Shown here: one piece after another, positions 1-7,079 of the stretch
Numbering within the stretch: the first letter of the stretch is position 1
Layout: each line of letters starts with the position of its first letter
Source of the DNA: DASWHX01 sp036397995
Lineage (GTDB): Bacteria; Bacteroidota; Bacteroidia; Cytophagales; Cyclobacteriaceae
Length of the DNA stretch: 8,334 nucleotides
Direction of reading: 5' to 3'
Assembly: GCA_036397995.1 (NCBI GenBank)
Contig: DASWHX010000028.1
Location: 1-8,334 of the forward strand
The notes under the pieces: generated by a model
Told to the model about the DNA's origin: nothing
What the model saw: the letters and a program-made list of their open reading frames with translations, nothing else
The model's database searches: none
Position numbers and translations under genes: made by a program

Positions 1-413
1 CCGGTGATTTTTACCGGTACCAGATGAACAGGATGATAGACAGGAACACTCATCATGTGGATGTGCTGGAAGTAATTGTGAACGATTGTGTTGCTGAAGG
101 CGAATTATTCCGGGTAACAGATTTGGGAAGAAGTGTGTTTAACGATGAGAATGTGGATGGTTTGAAATTACAGTTATTTATTGAAGTTGCGTTTGAATAC
201 GTTAAGGGAGACTCAGCCTGGGTTTTCCTGCAGTCATTAGACAAAAACGCCGCAACATTTTACCGTGAATTGGACGAACAGTTACTGGCTCGATACAACC
301 CGTTCGTGGAGCCAGTATTTATCAAATCGAAAATCGGAGATGCGATTGGAGTTTTTGGCTCGGCCGTGCGCTCGGATTCCATTCTGCTTATTTATCCGGT
401 GAGCGCGGATTAG
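1..413 (+). CDS. DUF4249 family protein, C-terminal part (5' end outside window)
   Basis: The frame is open from base 3, with no in-frame stop before it, so this is the last 136 residues of a longer protein. The ATG at 24 is internal, not a start. The end resembles the C-terminus of DUF4249 proteins of Bacteroidota: a segment around residues 76-90 reading LQSLDKNAATFYREL, then NPFVEPV at 99-105, then IGVFGSA near 115-121. DUF4249 proteins are typically predicted outer-envelope lipoproteins of about 300-400 residues, often encoded beside a TonB-dependent receptor, and their function is unknown. The N-terminal lipobox that would confirm this lies outside the window. The family call rests on recalled motif resemblance only. 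The gene converges on the minus-strand run ending at 879, so it belongs to a different transcription unit. Confidence 0.72.
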   Translation, partial: GDFYRYQMNRMIDRNTHHVDVLEVIVNDCVAEGELFRVTDLGRSVFNDENVDGLKLQLFIEVAFEYVKGDSAWVFLQSLDKNAATFYRELDEQLLARYNPFVEPVFIKSKIGDAIGVFGSAVRSDSILLIYPVSAD

Positions 414-494
414 AAAATAACCGGAAAGTACAGAAATTCATCCACAACTACTTAGCAGAGGGAATAGTTTTGAATTAAAAGCATTGTTTATTTT

Positions 495-519
495 GGGTGA
501 AAGTGAAGAACTTTCACTC
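495..519 (+). terminator. Candidate intrinsic terminator after the DUF4249 gene
   Basis: GGGTGAAAGT at 495-504 pairs with ACTTTCACTC at 510-519, giving a 10-bp stem with one G-T pair and a 5-base loop. It lies 82 bases past the stop at 413. The plus-strand side is followed by TGAATTTTCTT, a broken T tract, so terminator strength is doubtful. The minus-strand exit is A-rich rather than T-rich, which favours the plus-strand reading. It could also be a transcript-end stabilising hairpin. Confidence 0.35.
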
Positions 520-748
520 TGAATTTTCTTCGCTCTAATACCGGGGGCCAGGTCTTGATTTGTAATTGTATCCTGTATAGCTGCCAGGAGATGCCGATTC
601 GTTGAAATTCTTCTACTGAATCCCCCAAACTTTACCATGATTTCCTTCGGTTTCCTGAGTCGGTGAGTGATAATATACCGATGCGGGTCAGTTTCGCTTC
701 CCCTAATCAGATATTCTTCTATAAAAGAACCCGTCAATTAGCAAAAAC

Positions 749-767
749 TTTGAATTCATTTTTCAAA
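749..767 (-). terminator. Weak candidate terminator downstream of purN
   Basis: TTTGAA at 749-754 and TTCAAA at 762-767 form a 6-bp AT-rich stem with a 7-base loop. Read on the minus strand it is followed by GTTTTTGC. It lies about 110 bases past the purN stop. The stem is short and low in GC, so it may be a chance pairing in AT-rich DNA. No better minus-strand terminator is visible between 738 and 878. Confidence 0.2.
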
Positions 768-878
768 TATGCAGGTCTGCTTCAATTTTAAAAAGTGAAT
801 GTCGAATATTGAACAAGAAATAAAGGAAATTCAATCGAATTCACACAGAAATTGGTACTTGTTATTGCAATCTCTGAT

Positions 879-1463
879 TTAGAGGTTTGATTGAAATTTG
901 TTTAACACCTCTTCAATTACCTTCGGATAATATTCGTATTCCAGTTGATGAACCTTATGGGCTATCGATTCCGGATTTTCCCCCGCTCGTATTGAGCAGG
1001 AAGCCTGAAAAATGATATCTCCTTCATCATAATGTTCATTCACATAGTGAATGGTTATACCGGATTCCGTATCTCCTGATTCTGAGACAGCCTGATGAAC
1101 CCTGGCTCCATACATTCCTTTTCCACCATACCTGGGTAATAATGCGGGATGAATATTAATAATGCGACTGGGAAATTTTTCAATAAGATTTGCGGGGAGG
1201 AGCCAGAGAAATCCAGCCAGAACTATAAGATCAATGTTGTTATCAAGTAGAAGTTTGAATAAGACATCACCTGAAAAATCAGATTTCCTGGTGAAAATAA
1301 CATAGGGAACCTGAAGTTTCCTGGCGCGTTCAATAACAAGTGCGTCATTCTTATTAGAAATTATCAATTTGATCTCTGCCGAATTGGATTTTCTGAAATG
1401 GTTGATAATTTTTTCAGCATTGGAACCGCTGCCGGAGGCAAAAATTGCAATAGAATGTTTCAT
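879..1463 (-). CDS. purN: Phosphoribosylglycinamide formyltransferase (GAR transformylase)
   Basis: This cytosolic enzyme transfers a formyl group from 10-formyltetrahydrofolate to glycinamide ribonucleotide, the third step of de novo IMP synthesis. The 194-residue protein is slightly shorter than E. coli PurN (212). Family features are present: the phosphate-binding loop GSGSN at 11-15, the catalytic pair N103 and H105 in INIHPALLPRYGGKG, and D146 in the YDEG stretch that corresponds to the catalytic aspartate. I chose the ATG at 1463 because the protein then begins directly with the first beta strand and GSGSN loop. An upstream in-frame ATG at 1514 would add 17 residues lying wholly inside the prenyltransferase gene. 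The start overlaps the upstream stop as ATGA, which suggests translational coupling. No other purine gene is in the window. Identity is firm. Confidence 0.95.
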   Translation of the reverse strand: MKHSIAIFASGSGSNAEKIINHFRKSNSAEIKLIISNKNDALVIERARKLQVPYVIFTRKSDFSGDVLFKLLLDNNIDLIVLAGFLWLLPANLIEKFPSRIINIHPALLPRYGGKGMYGARVHQAVSESGDTESGITIHYVNEHYDEGDIIFQASCSIRAGENPESIAHKVHQLEYEYYPKVIEEVLNKFQSNL

Positions 1464-2341
1464 GCCGGGTACCGGATTAACATCATGGTAGCAATGCCTA
1501 TGAGCATGAACCATTTTATTGAGGAGCTGAGAATATTGAAATCTCTTTTCTTATCTGCACGAATCAGCATCCCCGACAGGAGAATTAACGGTACAAGGAT
1601 AAAGTAAAGAACAAGGTCAGGTCCGGGAAATCTGGATCCGGAGAACAGATATAAAATGAATATAAAAAACGATGCATTAATAAGCAGAAGAACTCCCTTT
1701 GTCCTTCGAACGCCTAAAACAATAGGAAGAGTTTTGCTTCCAAACTTTACATCACCCTGAAGGTCCTCAATATCTTTAACAATTTCTCTTACCAGGTTGG
1801 AGGTAAACGCAAATAAGGAGTAAAGAACAATAGCCATATTCAGCTGATGGTAAAAGATCCCAATTACCATAATGGTAAGTCCTGCAAGTGCTGCAACCAC
1901 CAGGTTGCCAAGAAATAGTGTTCTTTTCAATTGATTTGAATAAAGCCATAAAATAAATGCAGCGGCAAAATTTATAATTCCAATTCTGTAATCAATAATC
2001 AATCCGAGGGATATCCCCAGGAGATTGAAAACTGTGTGTGCCATCATTACAGATCTCCGCTTAAGAACGGTACCTACTACTACTTTTTTGGGTTTATTGA
2101 TCAAATCAATTTTCACGTCATAATAATCATTGATCAGGTATCCGGCAGCAGCAATCAGAACAGTAGATATAACCAGAATAAACAAATCAATTTCCTGCAA
2201 TCGATTGGCGGATTCATAATTATTTATCAGAAAAATAGCGGCGAGGTATTGGGTCAAAATAATTACTGAAAGATTTTGAATTCGGGTAACCTGGAAAAAC
2301 CCCGGGATAGAAAACGTTTTAGGCTGATCGGGTTCGCTCAT
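1460..2341 (-). CDS. UbiA family prenyltransferase, geranylgeranylglycerol-phosphate geranylgeranyltransferase-like
   Basis: This 293-residue integral-membrane protein belongs to the UbiA superfamily, which moves a polyprenyl group from its diphosphate to an acceptor using two Asp-rich Mg-binding motifs. The first motif is NDYYDVKID at 71-79. The second is the D190/D193/D197 cluster in REIVKDIEDLQGD, starting at R185. Hydrophobic segments fill most of the rest, consistent with about eight or nine helices. The REIVKDIED form is typical of archaeal digeranylgeranylglyceryl phosphate synthases and of Bacteroidota proteins annotated by analogy to them, more than of quinone enzymes such as UbiA or MenA. 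The acceptor cannot be read from the sequence. A quinone, heme A or other lipid role remains possible, and the nearby heme genes make a heme farnesyltransferase worth excluding. The start ATG at 2341 lacks a clear Shine-Dalgarno sequence. The stop overlaps purN by four bases. Confidence 0.85.
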   Translation of the reverse strand: MSEPDQPKTFSIPGFFQVTRIQNLSVIILTQYLAAIFLINNYESANRLQEIDLFILVISTVLIAAAGYLINDYYDVKIDLINKPKKVVVGTVLKRRSVMMAHTVFNLLGISLGLIIDYRIGIINFAAAFILWLYSNQLKRTLFLGNLVVAALAGLTIMVIGIFYHQLNMAIVLYSLFAFTSNLVREIVKDIEDLQGDVKFGSKTLPIVLGVRRTKGVLLLINASFFIFILYLFSGSRFPGPDLVLYFILVPLILLSGMLIRADKKRDFNILSSSIKWFMLIGIATMMLIRYPA

Positions 2342-2378
2342 TCGGTATTACTTGAATTCAATTAAATGGAATTCTCTT

Positions 2379-3167
2379 TCAAATATCATAATAATCAATA
2401 ATGTGTTGGGTAATTATTCTATAGATTTTCTGAACTTCTTCATCATTCGCAAGAAACTCAAGGTGGTTATCCAGAGTTTGAAGGTCTTTTCTAATGGCGG
2501 GGCCGGTCTGAGAAAATTCGGGCCCAATCTCCAAACTCTTTGTTATTGTTTCAACAATAAGAGGTTGAAGAAGCCCAAAATCCAGGTCGTTGCTTTCCGA
2601 GATGGATTTTGACAATGTTAGCATGTGATTGGTAAAGTTACAGGCAAACACAGCAGCTACATGCAGGGCTTTCCTCGATTTGGAATCAATGATTACTGCC
2701 CGTGAAGCAATGGACTCCGCTATATCTGAAAGAACATTGATTACAGGCATGTCATCGCTTTCAATAAAAATGGGAATTTCTTTAAACGAAATTTTTCTTT
2801 GTTTACTAAAAGTTTGCAATGGATACAAAACTCCAATATGTTCAGTGGCTGCATAATCAAGAATGCTTAATGGCTGAGCACCGGAAGTGTGTACAAGGAT
2901 CGATTCTTCAGGCAATGCAATTTCGGTGACCACGTCCTTGATGGCATCATCTGACACACAAATGATAAATAATTGGGAACTACTGGAGGAAAAATCCAAA
3001 TCCTTTTTGACCTCAGCATGATACAATCTTTCTACAAGCGTCGCTGCATTCCTGGGGTTCCTGCTGTATACTTCATGGACTGCATAGCCGGCATTTTCAA
3101 GCTCAGGACCAAGATGCCAGGCAACATTACCCGCACCAATTAAAGCACATCGCAATCCTTCGGCCAT
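2379..3167 (-). CDS. Rossmann-like and DUF2520 domain protein
   Basis: The 262-residue protein starts with a dinucleotide-binding fold: beta strand and glycine loop ALIGAGNVAWHLG at 8-20, then a VYSRN strand end at 33-37. Further landmarks are HTSGAQP at 93-99, GVLYPLQTFSK at 112-122, and the C-terminal DUF2520 helical part with ALHVAAVFACNFTNH at 167-181 and TGPAIRKD at 221-228. The architecture resembles ProC and 6-phosphogluconate or ketopantoate reductases, so an NAD(P)-dependent dehydrogenase role is plausible, but no substrate is known to me for this family. It is predicted to be cytosolic, without signal peptide or membrane helix. It starts 9 bases after the aminotransferase stop and lies 37 bases before the prenyltransferase. 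DUF2520-UbiA proximity is a recurring Bacteroidota arrangement as I recall it. Confidence 0.88.
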   Translation of the reverse strand: MAEGLRCALIGAGNVAWHLGPELENAGYAVHEVYSRNPRNAATLVERLYHAEVKKDLDFSSSSSQLFIICVSDDAIKDVVTEIALPEESILVHTSGAQPLSILDYAATEHIGVLYPLQTFSKQRKISFKEIPIFIESDDMPVINVLSDIAESIASRAVIIDSKSRKALHVAAVFACNFTNHMLTLSKSISESNDLDFGLLQPLIVETITKSLEIGPEFSQTGPAIRKDLQTLDNHLEFLANDEEVQKIYRIITQHIIDYYDI

Positions 3168-3176
3168 TGGGAAAAA

Positions 3177-4469
3177 TTAACTCCTGGAAATAGTGTGGAT
3201 AGCATCAACCAGTTTATCTAAATCATAAAGATTAGTATAAACATGCGGAGTGACTCTAACGCCATTAATATTTTCCCACTTGATGCCGACGGTATGGATC
3301 TTATAATCCGAAAATAGTTTATTTGCTATGTCTCCGGGATCAATTCCATCAATACTAAAATTACCCAAGGCGCAGGATGCATGGGGTTCCAGGGAAATGT
3401 TAAGCTTTACCCGGTCAATGTCCATTACATTCTTGCACCAGTAATTTTTTAAAAAGCGAAGCCGTTCTTCTTTACGTTTACTTCCAATGGCATTATGAAA
3501 ATCAAGAGCCTGGCCAATTGCCTGTTCGGGTGCGAATGAGCGCGTTCCCAGACCTTCAAATTTTCGTATGTTATCACTTAGAGGTTCATGGTTCGGGAAA
3601 AGCGGCCATGTATCGGCAATATTTTCTTTTCGCACGTACATCATTCCGGTACCGAAGGGTGCGCACAACCACTTGTGCAGGCTGGTCCCAAAATAATCGG
3701 GTGCCATTTCACTTAAGGAGAAATAAAAGTGCGCGAATGTATGAGCTCCATCGACAATACTAATGATGTTACGTTTCCTGGCTTCGGCGACAATTCTTTT
3801 TGCCGGGATAATTTGTCCATTCCAGTTAATCATCTGGGTAATATGAACCACTTTGGTTTTAGAAGTGAAAGCACCGGTGTAAGAATTAACCAATTTATCC
3901 TCATTATTTTCGGGAAGTTCAAGATTCAGCCATTTCAAGACAATCCCATCCCGCATTTCTCTTTGCTTCCAGGCATTAATCATATTTGGATAGTCTTGCT
4001 TAGTGAGAATTACCTCATCACCCTTTTCCAGGCGCATCCCAAAAATGGCAGTATCCAGTGCTTCTGTTGCATTTCTGTCCACTGCAACCTCTTCGGGAGA
4101 ACAATCTGCCAGATGTGCCAACTTTTCACGAACCGGTTCACGGCCCATGTCCAGAATTCTCCACATATAATAAGAGGGAGCTTCATTGCTCAAATGATAA
4201 TAGCGATCAACAGCATCCTGAACAACTTTCGGCTGCGGACTTACACCCCCGTTGTTCAAGTTGATGATATTGGCGGAAACTGTGTAAGCCTGGCGGATGG
4301 AGTTCCAAATTTCCTCCTCCATAGCAGCTTCTGCAGGTGATAATTTCTTCAGATTCAGCAAAGCATCTGAGACATCCTCCGCCGCCGCCCTGGCCAGTGT
4401 TGTACTTATGCTCAGTGTACCGGCGATACCGGCAAATTTTCTAAAAAACGTACGTCGCGTGGGATTCAT
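3177..4469 (-). CDS. Tat-signal class V aminotransferase-fold PLP enzyme (isopenicillin N epimerase-like)
   Basis: This 430-residue protein has an N-terminal twin-arginine signal: RR at 5-6 in TRRTFFRK, a hydrophobic stretch at about 12-27, and an Ala-rich likely cleavage site at 26-31. The mature part is a fold-type I PLP enzyme of the class V group. The phosphate-binding turn is NATE at 133-136. D240 and H243 in IVDGAHTF would contact the cofactor ring. K266 in GTSLHKW is the predicted Schiff-base lysine. R405 in GVRVTPH is a candidate substrate carboxylate ligand. The domain arrangement is closest in feel to isopenicillin N epimerase-like and cysteine desulfurase-like proteins, but the reaction is unknown. 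No beta-lactam genes are nearby. Tat export implies folding with PLP in the cytosol before transport to the periplasm. It lies 68 bases after ccmF, the longest gap in the run, and 9 bases before the DUF2520 gene. Confidence 0.87.
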   Translation of the reverse strand: MNPTRRTFFRKFAGIAGTLSISTTLARAAAEDVSDALLNLKKLSPAEAAMEEEIWNSIRQAYTVSANIINLNNGGVSPQPKVVQDAVDRYYHLSNEAPSYYMWRILDMGREPVREKLAHLADCSPEEVAVDRNATEALDTAIFGMRLEKGDEVILTKQDYPNMINAWKQREMRDGIVLKWLNLELPENNEDKLVNSYTGAFTSKTKVVHITQMINWNGQIIPAKRIVAEARKRNIISIVDGAHTFAHFYFSLSEMAPDYFGTSLHKWLCAPFGTGMMYVRKENIADTWPLFPNHEPLSDNIRKFEGLGTRSFAPEQAIGQALDFHNAIGSKRKEERLRFLKNYWCKNVMDIDRVKLNISLEPHASCALGNFSIDGIDPGDIANKLFSDYKIHTVGIKWENINGVRVTPHVYTNLYDLDKLVDAIHTISRS

Positions 4470-4537
4470 AATCCTTGAATTTTAATAATACTGTTAAGTT
4501 ATGGAAATTATGATTAGCGATAAACGGCAAAAAGTAT

Positions 4538-7072
4538 TTATTCTTTTTCCTTATCGCGGATTTTGGTGAACTCCTTGTATCTACGATAGATGGCAATACC
4601 AAATCCAAACATCAAAATGAATGTGCCGGACCATAAAATATTGATGAAAGGTTTTTCCATCGCTTTTAGTATCACGTAATCTTTTTGAGTGGTATTTAAT
4701 CCAAGGGTGAACTCATTATCATCAGGATGAACTTCCAGGAAGGTAATTTTAATACCCAGGTCATGTTCTACCGCAGGTATCCTGCCCACAAGTCGATCTT
4801 TTATCAGGAAAATGGGTTCAAGTTCGTATTCATCCTCATCACCTAAGATTTTGATGCGCGCTTTAACCGCTACATCGGCAGGTCCCAGTGCAACGCCTTC
4901 CACCTCGGTTATCCTTTCCATGCTTTCAATCTCCGAGACATAGTCATTGACAAAGAATTTTTCATGAGCCTTCACGCGAATCTCTTTCATTTCATCCCAT
5001 TGAACAGGCGAAGTTGGATCGGGAATTGAAGAAACATGCGCATATAGATCGGATATAACCCGACGGTGTATATCAGGAGAAGCCAAAATACCTCCCATGT
5101 CTTCGTTAATTTGCGCCCGTGGGTATAAGGTAAATCTCTTGCCGGATTGGGAAACATATTCAACTTCATAGTAGGTATTTTCGGGATAAATTTCGACCGT
5201 ATCACCTTTTGAAGCATAGATTTTTCCATTTGCGGAAATTTCCTTTTTCACAAAAGCAAGAAAAGGATCATCGGTGGGTCCTAAATCATTTTTCTTAACA
5301 TACCCGGGAATGCCTTTTGCTTCCATTCGCTGACCCTTATACTTTAAGGTATACCCGCCGATATTTTTGGTTTCATTCAGCACAAGCAACACATTTTCAA
5401 GATTAAATTCGGAGGTGAAATCAGGATGAATCACGGTTCCGGTTGCATTGGTGGTAACTACCCTCGAGTAGCCGGACGAAGTGAGGATGCCGATCAACAT
5501 CATAGCGATACCAATATGAGCCACCCCACCCCCTGAAAGTGAAATATTATTTTTTGATAGCTGATAAATAATCTTTCCGTTGGCTATGATTGAATAAATC
5601 GATGCCGTTAGCAAAAGAATATAGGATAAATTGCTGATGCCGGAAATCAAAATGATGACTGCGGAAATTATTAATGACATGGATATCGGGCCAATCAATT
5701 CATTAAATAACTTCGTTTTTTCCATCTTTTTCCACCAAAAAAACTGACCGGTTCCCGACAAGAGGAGAACTGCAATGGCAAACCATTTTTGCCATGTGGT
5801 GAAAAATTGAATCTGATCAGCAGGTAATGCCGCTTGTGATGGAATCCCTATCAATTGAAGTATCTTGTTGAAAACAGGTATGGAGGTTGGTATTAATACC
5901 TGGAAGGACATTAAACCTAAAGTGGTGGCACCAATGAAGATCCAAAACTCCCTGGAGTAGGTAGAGGCTTCTCTGGTGGAGGTTGGAATATTTTTCCAGT
6001 GAAAGGCAGATAAAATGACAGCGCCGACCGTGAAAAATAAAAGGTAAATTAATAGCTGACCTGATAATCCTAAATCTGTAAAGCTGTGTACAGAAGCATC
6101 ACCTAAAATTCCGCTGCGGGTTAGGAACGTGGAATAAAGGATGAGGATAAAAGTGATAATTACCAACACGATGGAAGACTTTAGCGCTGTGGCCGAATTC
6201 TTAAAGGTTATCATAGTATGGATACTGGCAATCAGGAATAGCCACGGGATGTATACGGCATTTTCCACCGGATCCCAATTCCAATATCCTCCGAAGTTCA
6301 AAGTTTCATAGGCCCAGTAACCTCCCATTAGGATTCCCAGACCCAACACCGCAGCGGAGAAGATTGTCCAGGGCAAGGCGGGCCGAATCCATTCTTTATA
6401 TTTTTTATTCCAGATTCCCGAAATGCAAAATGCAAAAGGGACTAAAGTTGTAGCAAACCCCAGGAAAAGAGTAGGAGGATGAATTACCATCCAATAGTTT
6501 TGGAGCAAAGCATTGAGTCCCGTACCATCTTCGGGAATAAAATCAGGGTTTATCTGAAAAACAGGAGCATTAATCATGAAATCTCGTAGCAAAATAAATG
6601 GAGTAGAGCCAATTTTTAAATTGAAGATAACAACCCCCAAAATCATGGAAGCAAGGAAAGTTTGAACCAATGAAAAAACCGTCATCACCGGAGCCTCCCA
6701 AAACTTATTGGTTCGGATAAGCACAACACCAATGGCTGCCTGCCAAAACATCCAGAGAAGAAAGCTTCCTTCCTGCCCTTCCCAGAAACAAGAAATCATA
6801 TATTGAGTTGGAAGATGCAGGGAGCTGTGACTCCAGGCATAATGGTATTCATAATAATGATTGTAAATAATAAAGAAAAGTGAACCGACCACTCCAATGA
6901 TCGCGGCAAAGTGAATATAAAAAAGGGTTCTTCCATTTTTCAGCCATGGCACTTTGTGGTGAAGATCCGATTTTGCATTGGCTTTGAAAAAAGAAAATGC
7001 GGCAAGAATTGCCGTTACAAATGAAGTTATGACAAAGAAATGACCAAGATTACCAATAAAAGTGTGAACCAT
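4538..7072 (-). CDS. ccmF: Cytochrome c maturation protein CcmF (heme lyase subunit)
   Basis: CcmF is the polytopic inner-membrane protein that takes heme from holo-CcmE and attaches it to apocytochrome c on the periplasmic side. The WWD signature is clear at 261-270 (GGYWNWDPVE). Histidines in the four family ligand positions are present: H198 in VIHPPTLF, H285 in IASIHTM, H329 in DASVHSF and H519 in GGGVAHIG. About fourteen hydrophobic segments lie before residue 535, followed by a soluble part to about 805, one last helix at 810-828 and a charged tail. At 844 residues it is about 200 longer than E. coli CcmF (near 647), with the excess mainly in the C-terminal periplasmic domain. The start ATG at 7072 is 7 bases after the ccmE stop, so the two are probably co-transcribed. 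Some databases name this family CcsA, but position and WWD motif favour CcmF. Confidence 0.95.
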   Translation of the reverse strand: MVHTFIGNLGHFFVITSFVTAILAAFSFFKANAKSDLHHKVPWLKNGRTLFYIHFAAIIGVVGSLFFIIYNHYYEYHYAWSHSSLHLPTQYMISCFWEGQEGSFLLWMFWQAAIGVVLIRTNKFWEAPVMTVFSLVQTFLASMILGVVIFNLKIGSTPFILLRDFMINAPVFQINPDFIPEDGTGLNALLQNYWMVIHPPTLFLGFATTLVPFAFCISGIWNKKYKEWIRPALPWTIFSAAVLGLGILMGGYWAYETLNFGGYWNWDPVENAVYIPWLFLIASIHTMITFKNSATALKSSIVLVIITFILILYSTFLTRSGILGDASVHSFTDLGLSGQLLIYLLFFTVGAVILSAFHWKNIPTSTREASTYSREFWIFIGATTLGLMSFQVLIPTSIPVFNKILQLIGIPSQAALPADQIQFFTTWQKWFAIAVLLLSGTGQFFWWKKMEKTKLFNELIGPISMSLIISAVIILISGISNLSYILLLTASIYSIIANGKIIYQLSKNNISLSGGGVAHIGIAMMLIGILTSSGYSRVVTTNATGTVIHPDFTSEFNLENVLLVLNETKNIGGYTLKYKGQRMEAKGIPGYVKKNDLGPTDDPFLAFVKKEISANGKIYASKGDTVEIYPENTYYEVEYVSQSGKRFTLYPRAQINEDMGGILASPDIHRRVISDLYAHVSSIPDPTSPVQWDEMKEIRVKAHEKFFVNDYVSEIESMERITEVEGVALGPADVAVKARIKILGDEDEYELEPIFLIKDRLVGRIPAVEHDLGIKITFLEVHPDDNEFTLGLNTTQKDYVILKAMEKPFINILWSGTFILMFGFGIAIYRRYKEFTKIRDKEKE

Positions 7073-7079
7073 TGGTTTA

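Larger units (their letters stand above)
414..878. other. Convergent intergenic region without a supported gene
   Basis: These 465 bases separate the 3' end of the DUF4249 gene from the 3' end of purN. Two possible terminator hairpins are listed separately. A minus-strand open frame of 99 codons (438-737) exists but begins with TTG directly after a stop, has no ATG until about codon 34, and resembles nothing I know. Its first 65 codons look fairly gene-like, so a decayed gene is possible. A 27-codon plus-strand frame (799-882) overlaps the end of purN and is probably chance. The stretch from about 740 to 878 is AT-rich with scattered GAATTC words. No tRNA, insertion sequence or long repeat is visible. 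Confidence 0.6.

Noticed and set aside
4..18. Inverted repeat flanking GATTTTT at the left edge
   Set aside because: It is a short pairing inside the DUF4249 coding frame and is explained by codon content.
438..737. Minus-strand open frame of 99 codons
   Set aside because: It starts with TTG directly after a stop codon, has no ATG until about codon 34, matches no family I know and overlaps a terminator-like hairpin. Kept only as a possible relic.
799..882. Plus-strand frame encoding a 27-residue peptide starting MSNIEQEIKEIQ
   Set aside because: The opening faintly recalls acyl carrier protein starts, but it ends after 27 codons, overlaps the purN 3' end and has no other ACP feature such as a DSL motif.
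1464..1514. Upstream extension of purN by 17 residues
   Set aside because: The extension lies entirely within the prenyltransferase gene and precedes the natural N-terminal strand of the fold. The ATGA overlap start at 1463 fits better.
2354..2374. Two GAATTC words forming an inverted repeat just before the prenyltransferase start
   Set aside because: The stem is only 6 bp with a 9-base loop and no T tract, and the word is frequent in the AT-rich spacers here. No regulator can be tied to it.
3729..4340. Long plus-strand open frame of 203 codons opposite the aminotransferase gene
   Set aside because: It is antisense to a well-supported enzyme gene with catalytic motifs and shows no family features of its own.
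4503..4531. Promoter-like TTTG and TAATTTCC pair before the aminotransferase
   Set aside because: The -7 box matches only partly and the 17-base spacer is shorter than the usual 19 or more. In AT-rich DNA this is expected by chance.
4987..5229. 80-codon minus-strand frame inside ccmF
   Set aside because: It lies in an alternative frame within the CcmF periplasmic domain, and the ccmF frame is uninterrupted there, so it does not indicate a frameshift.
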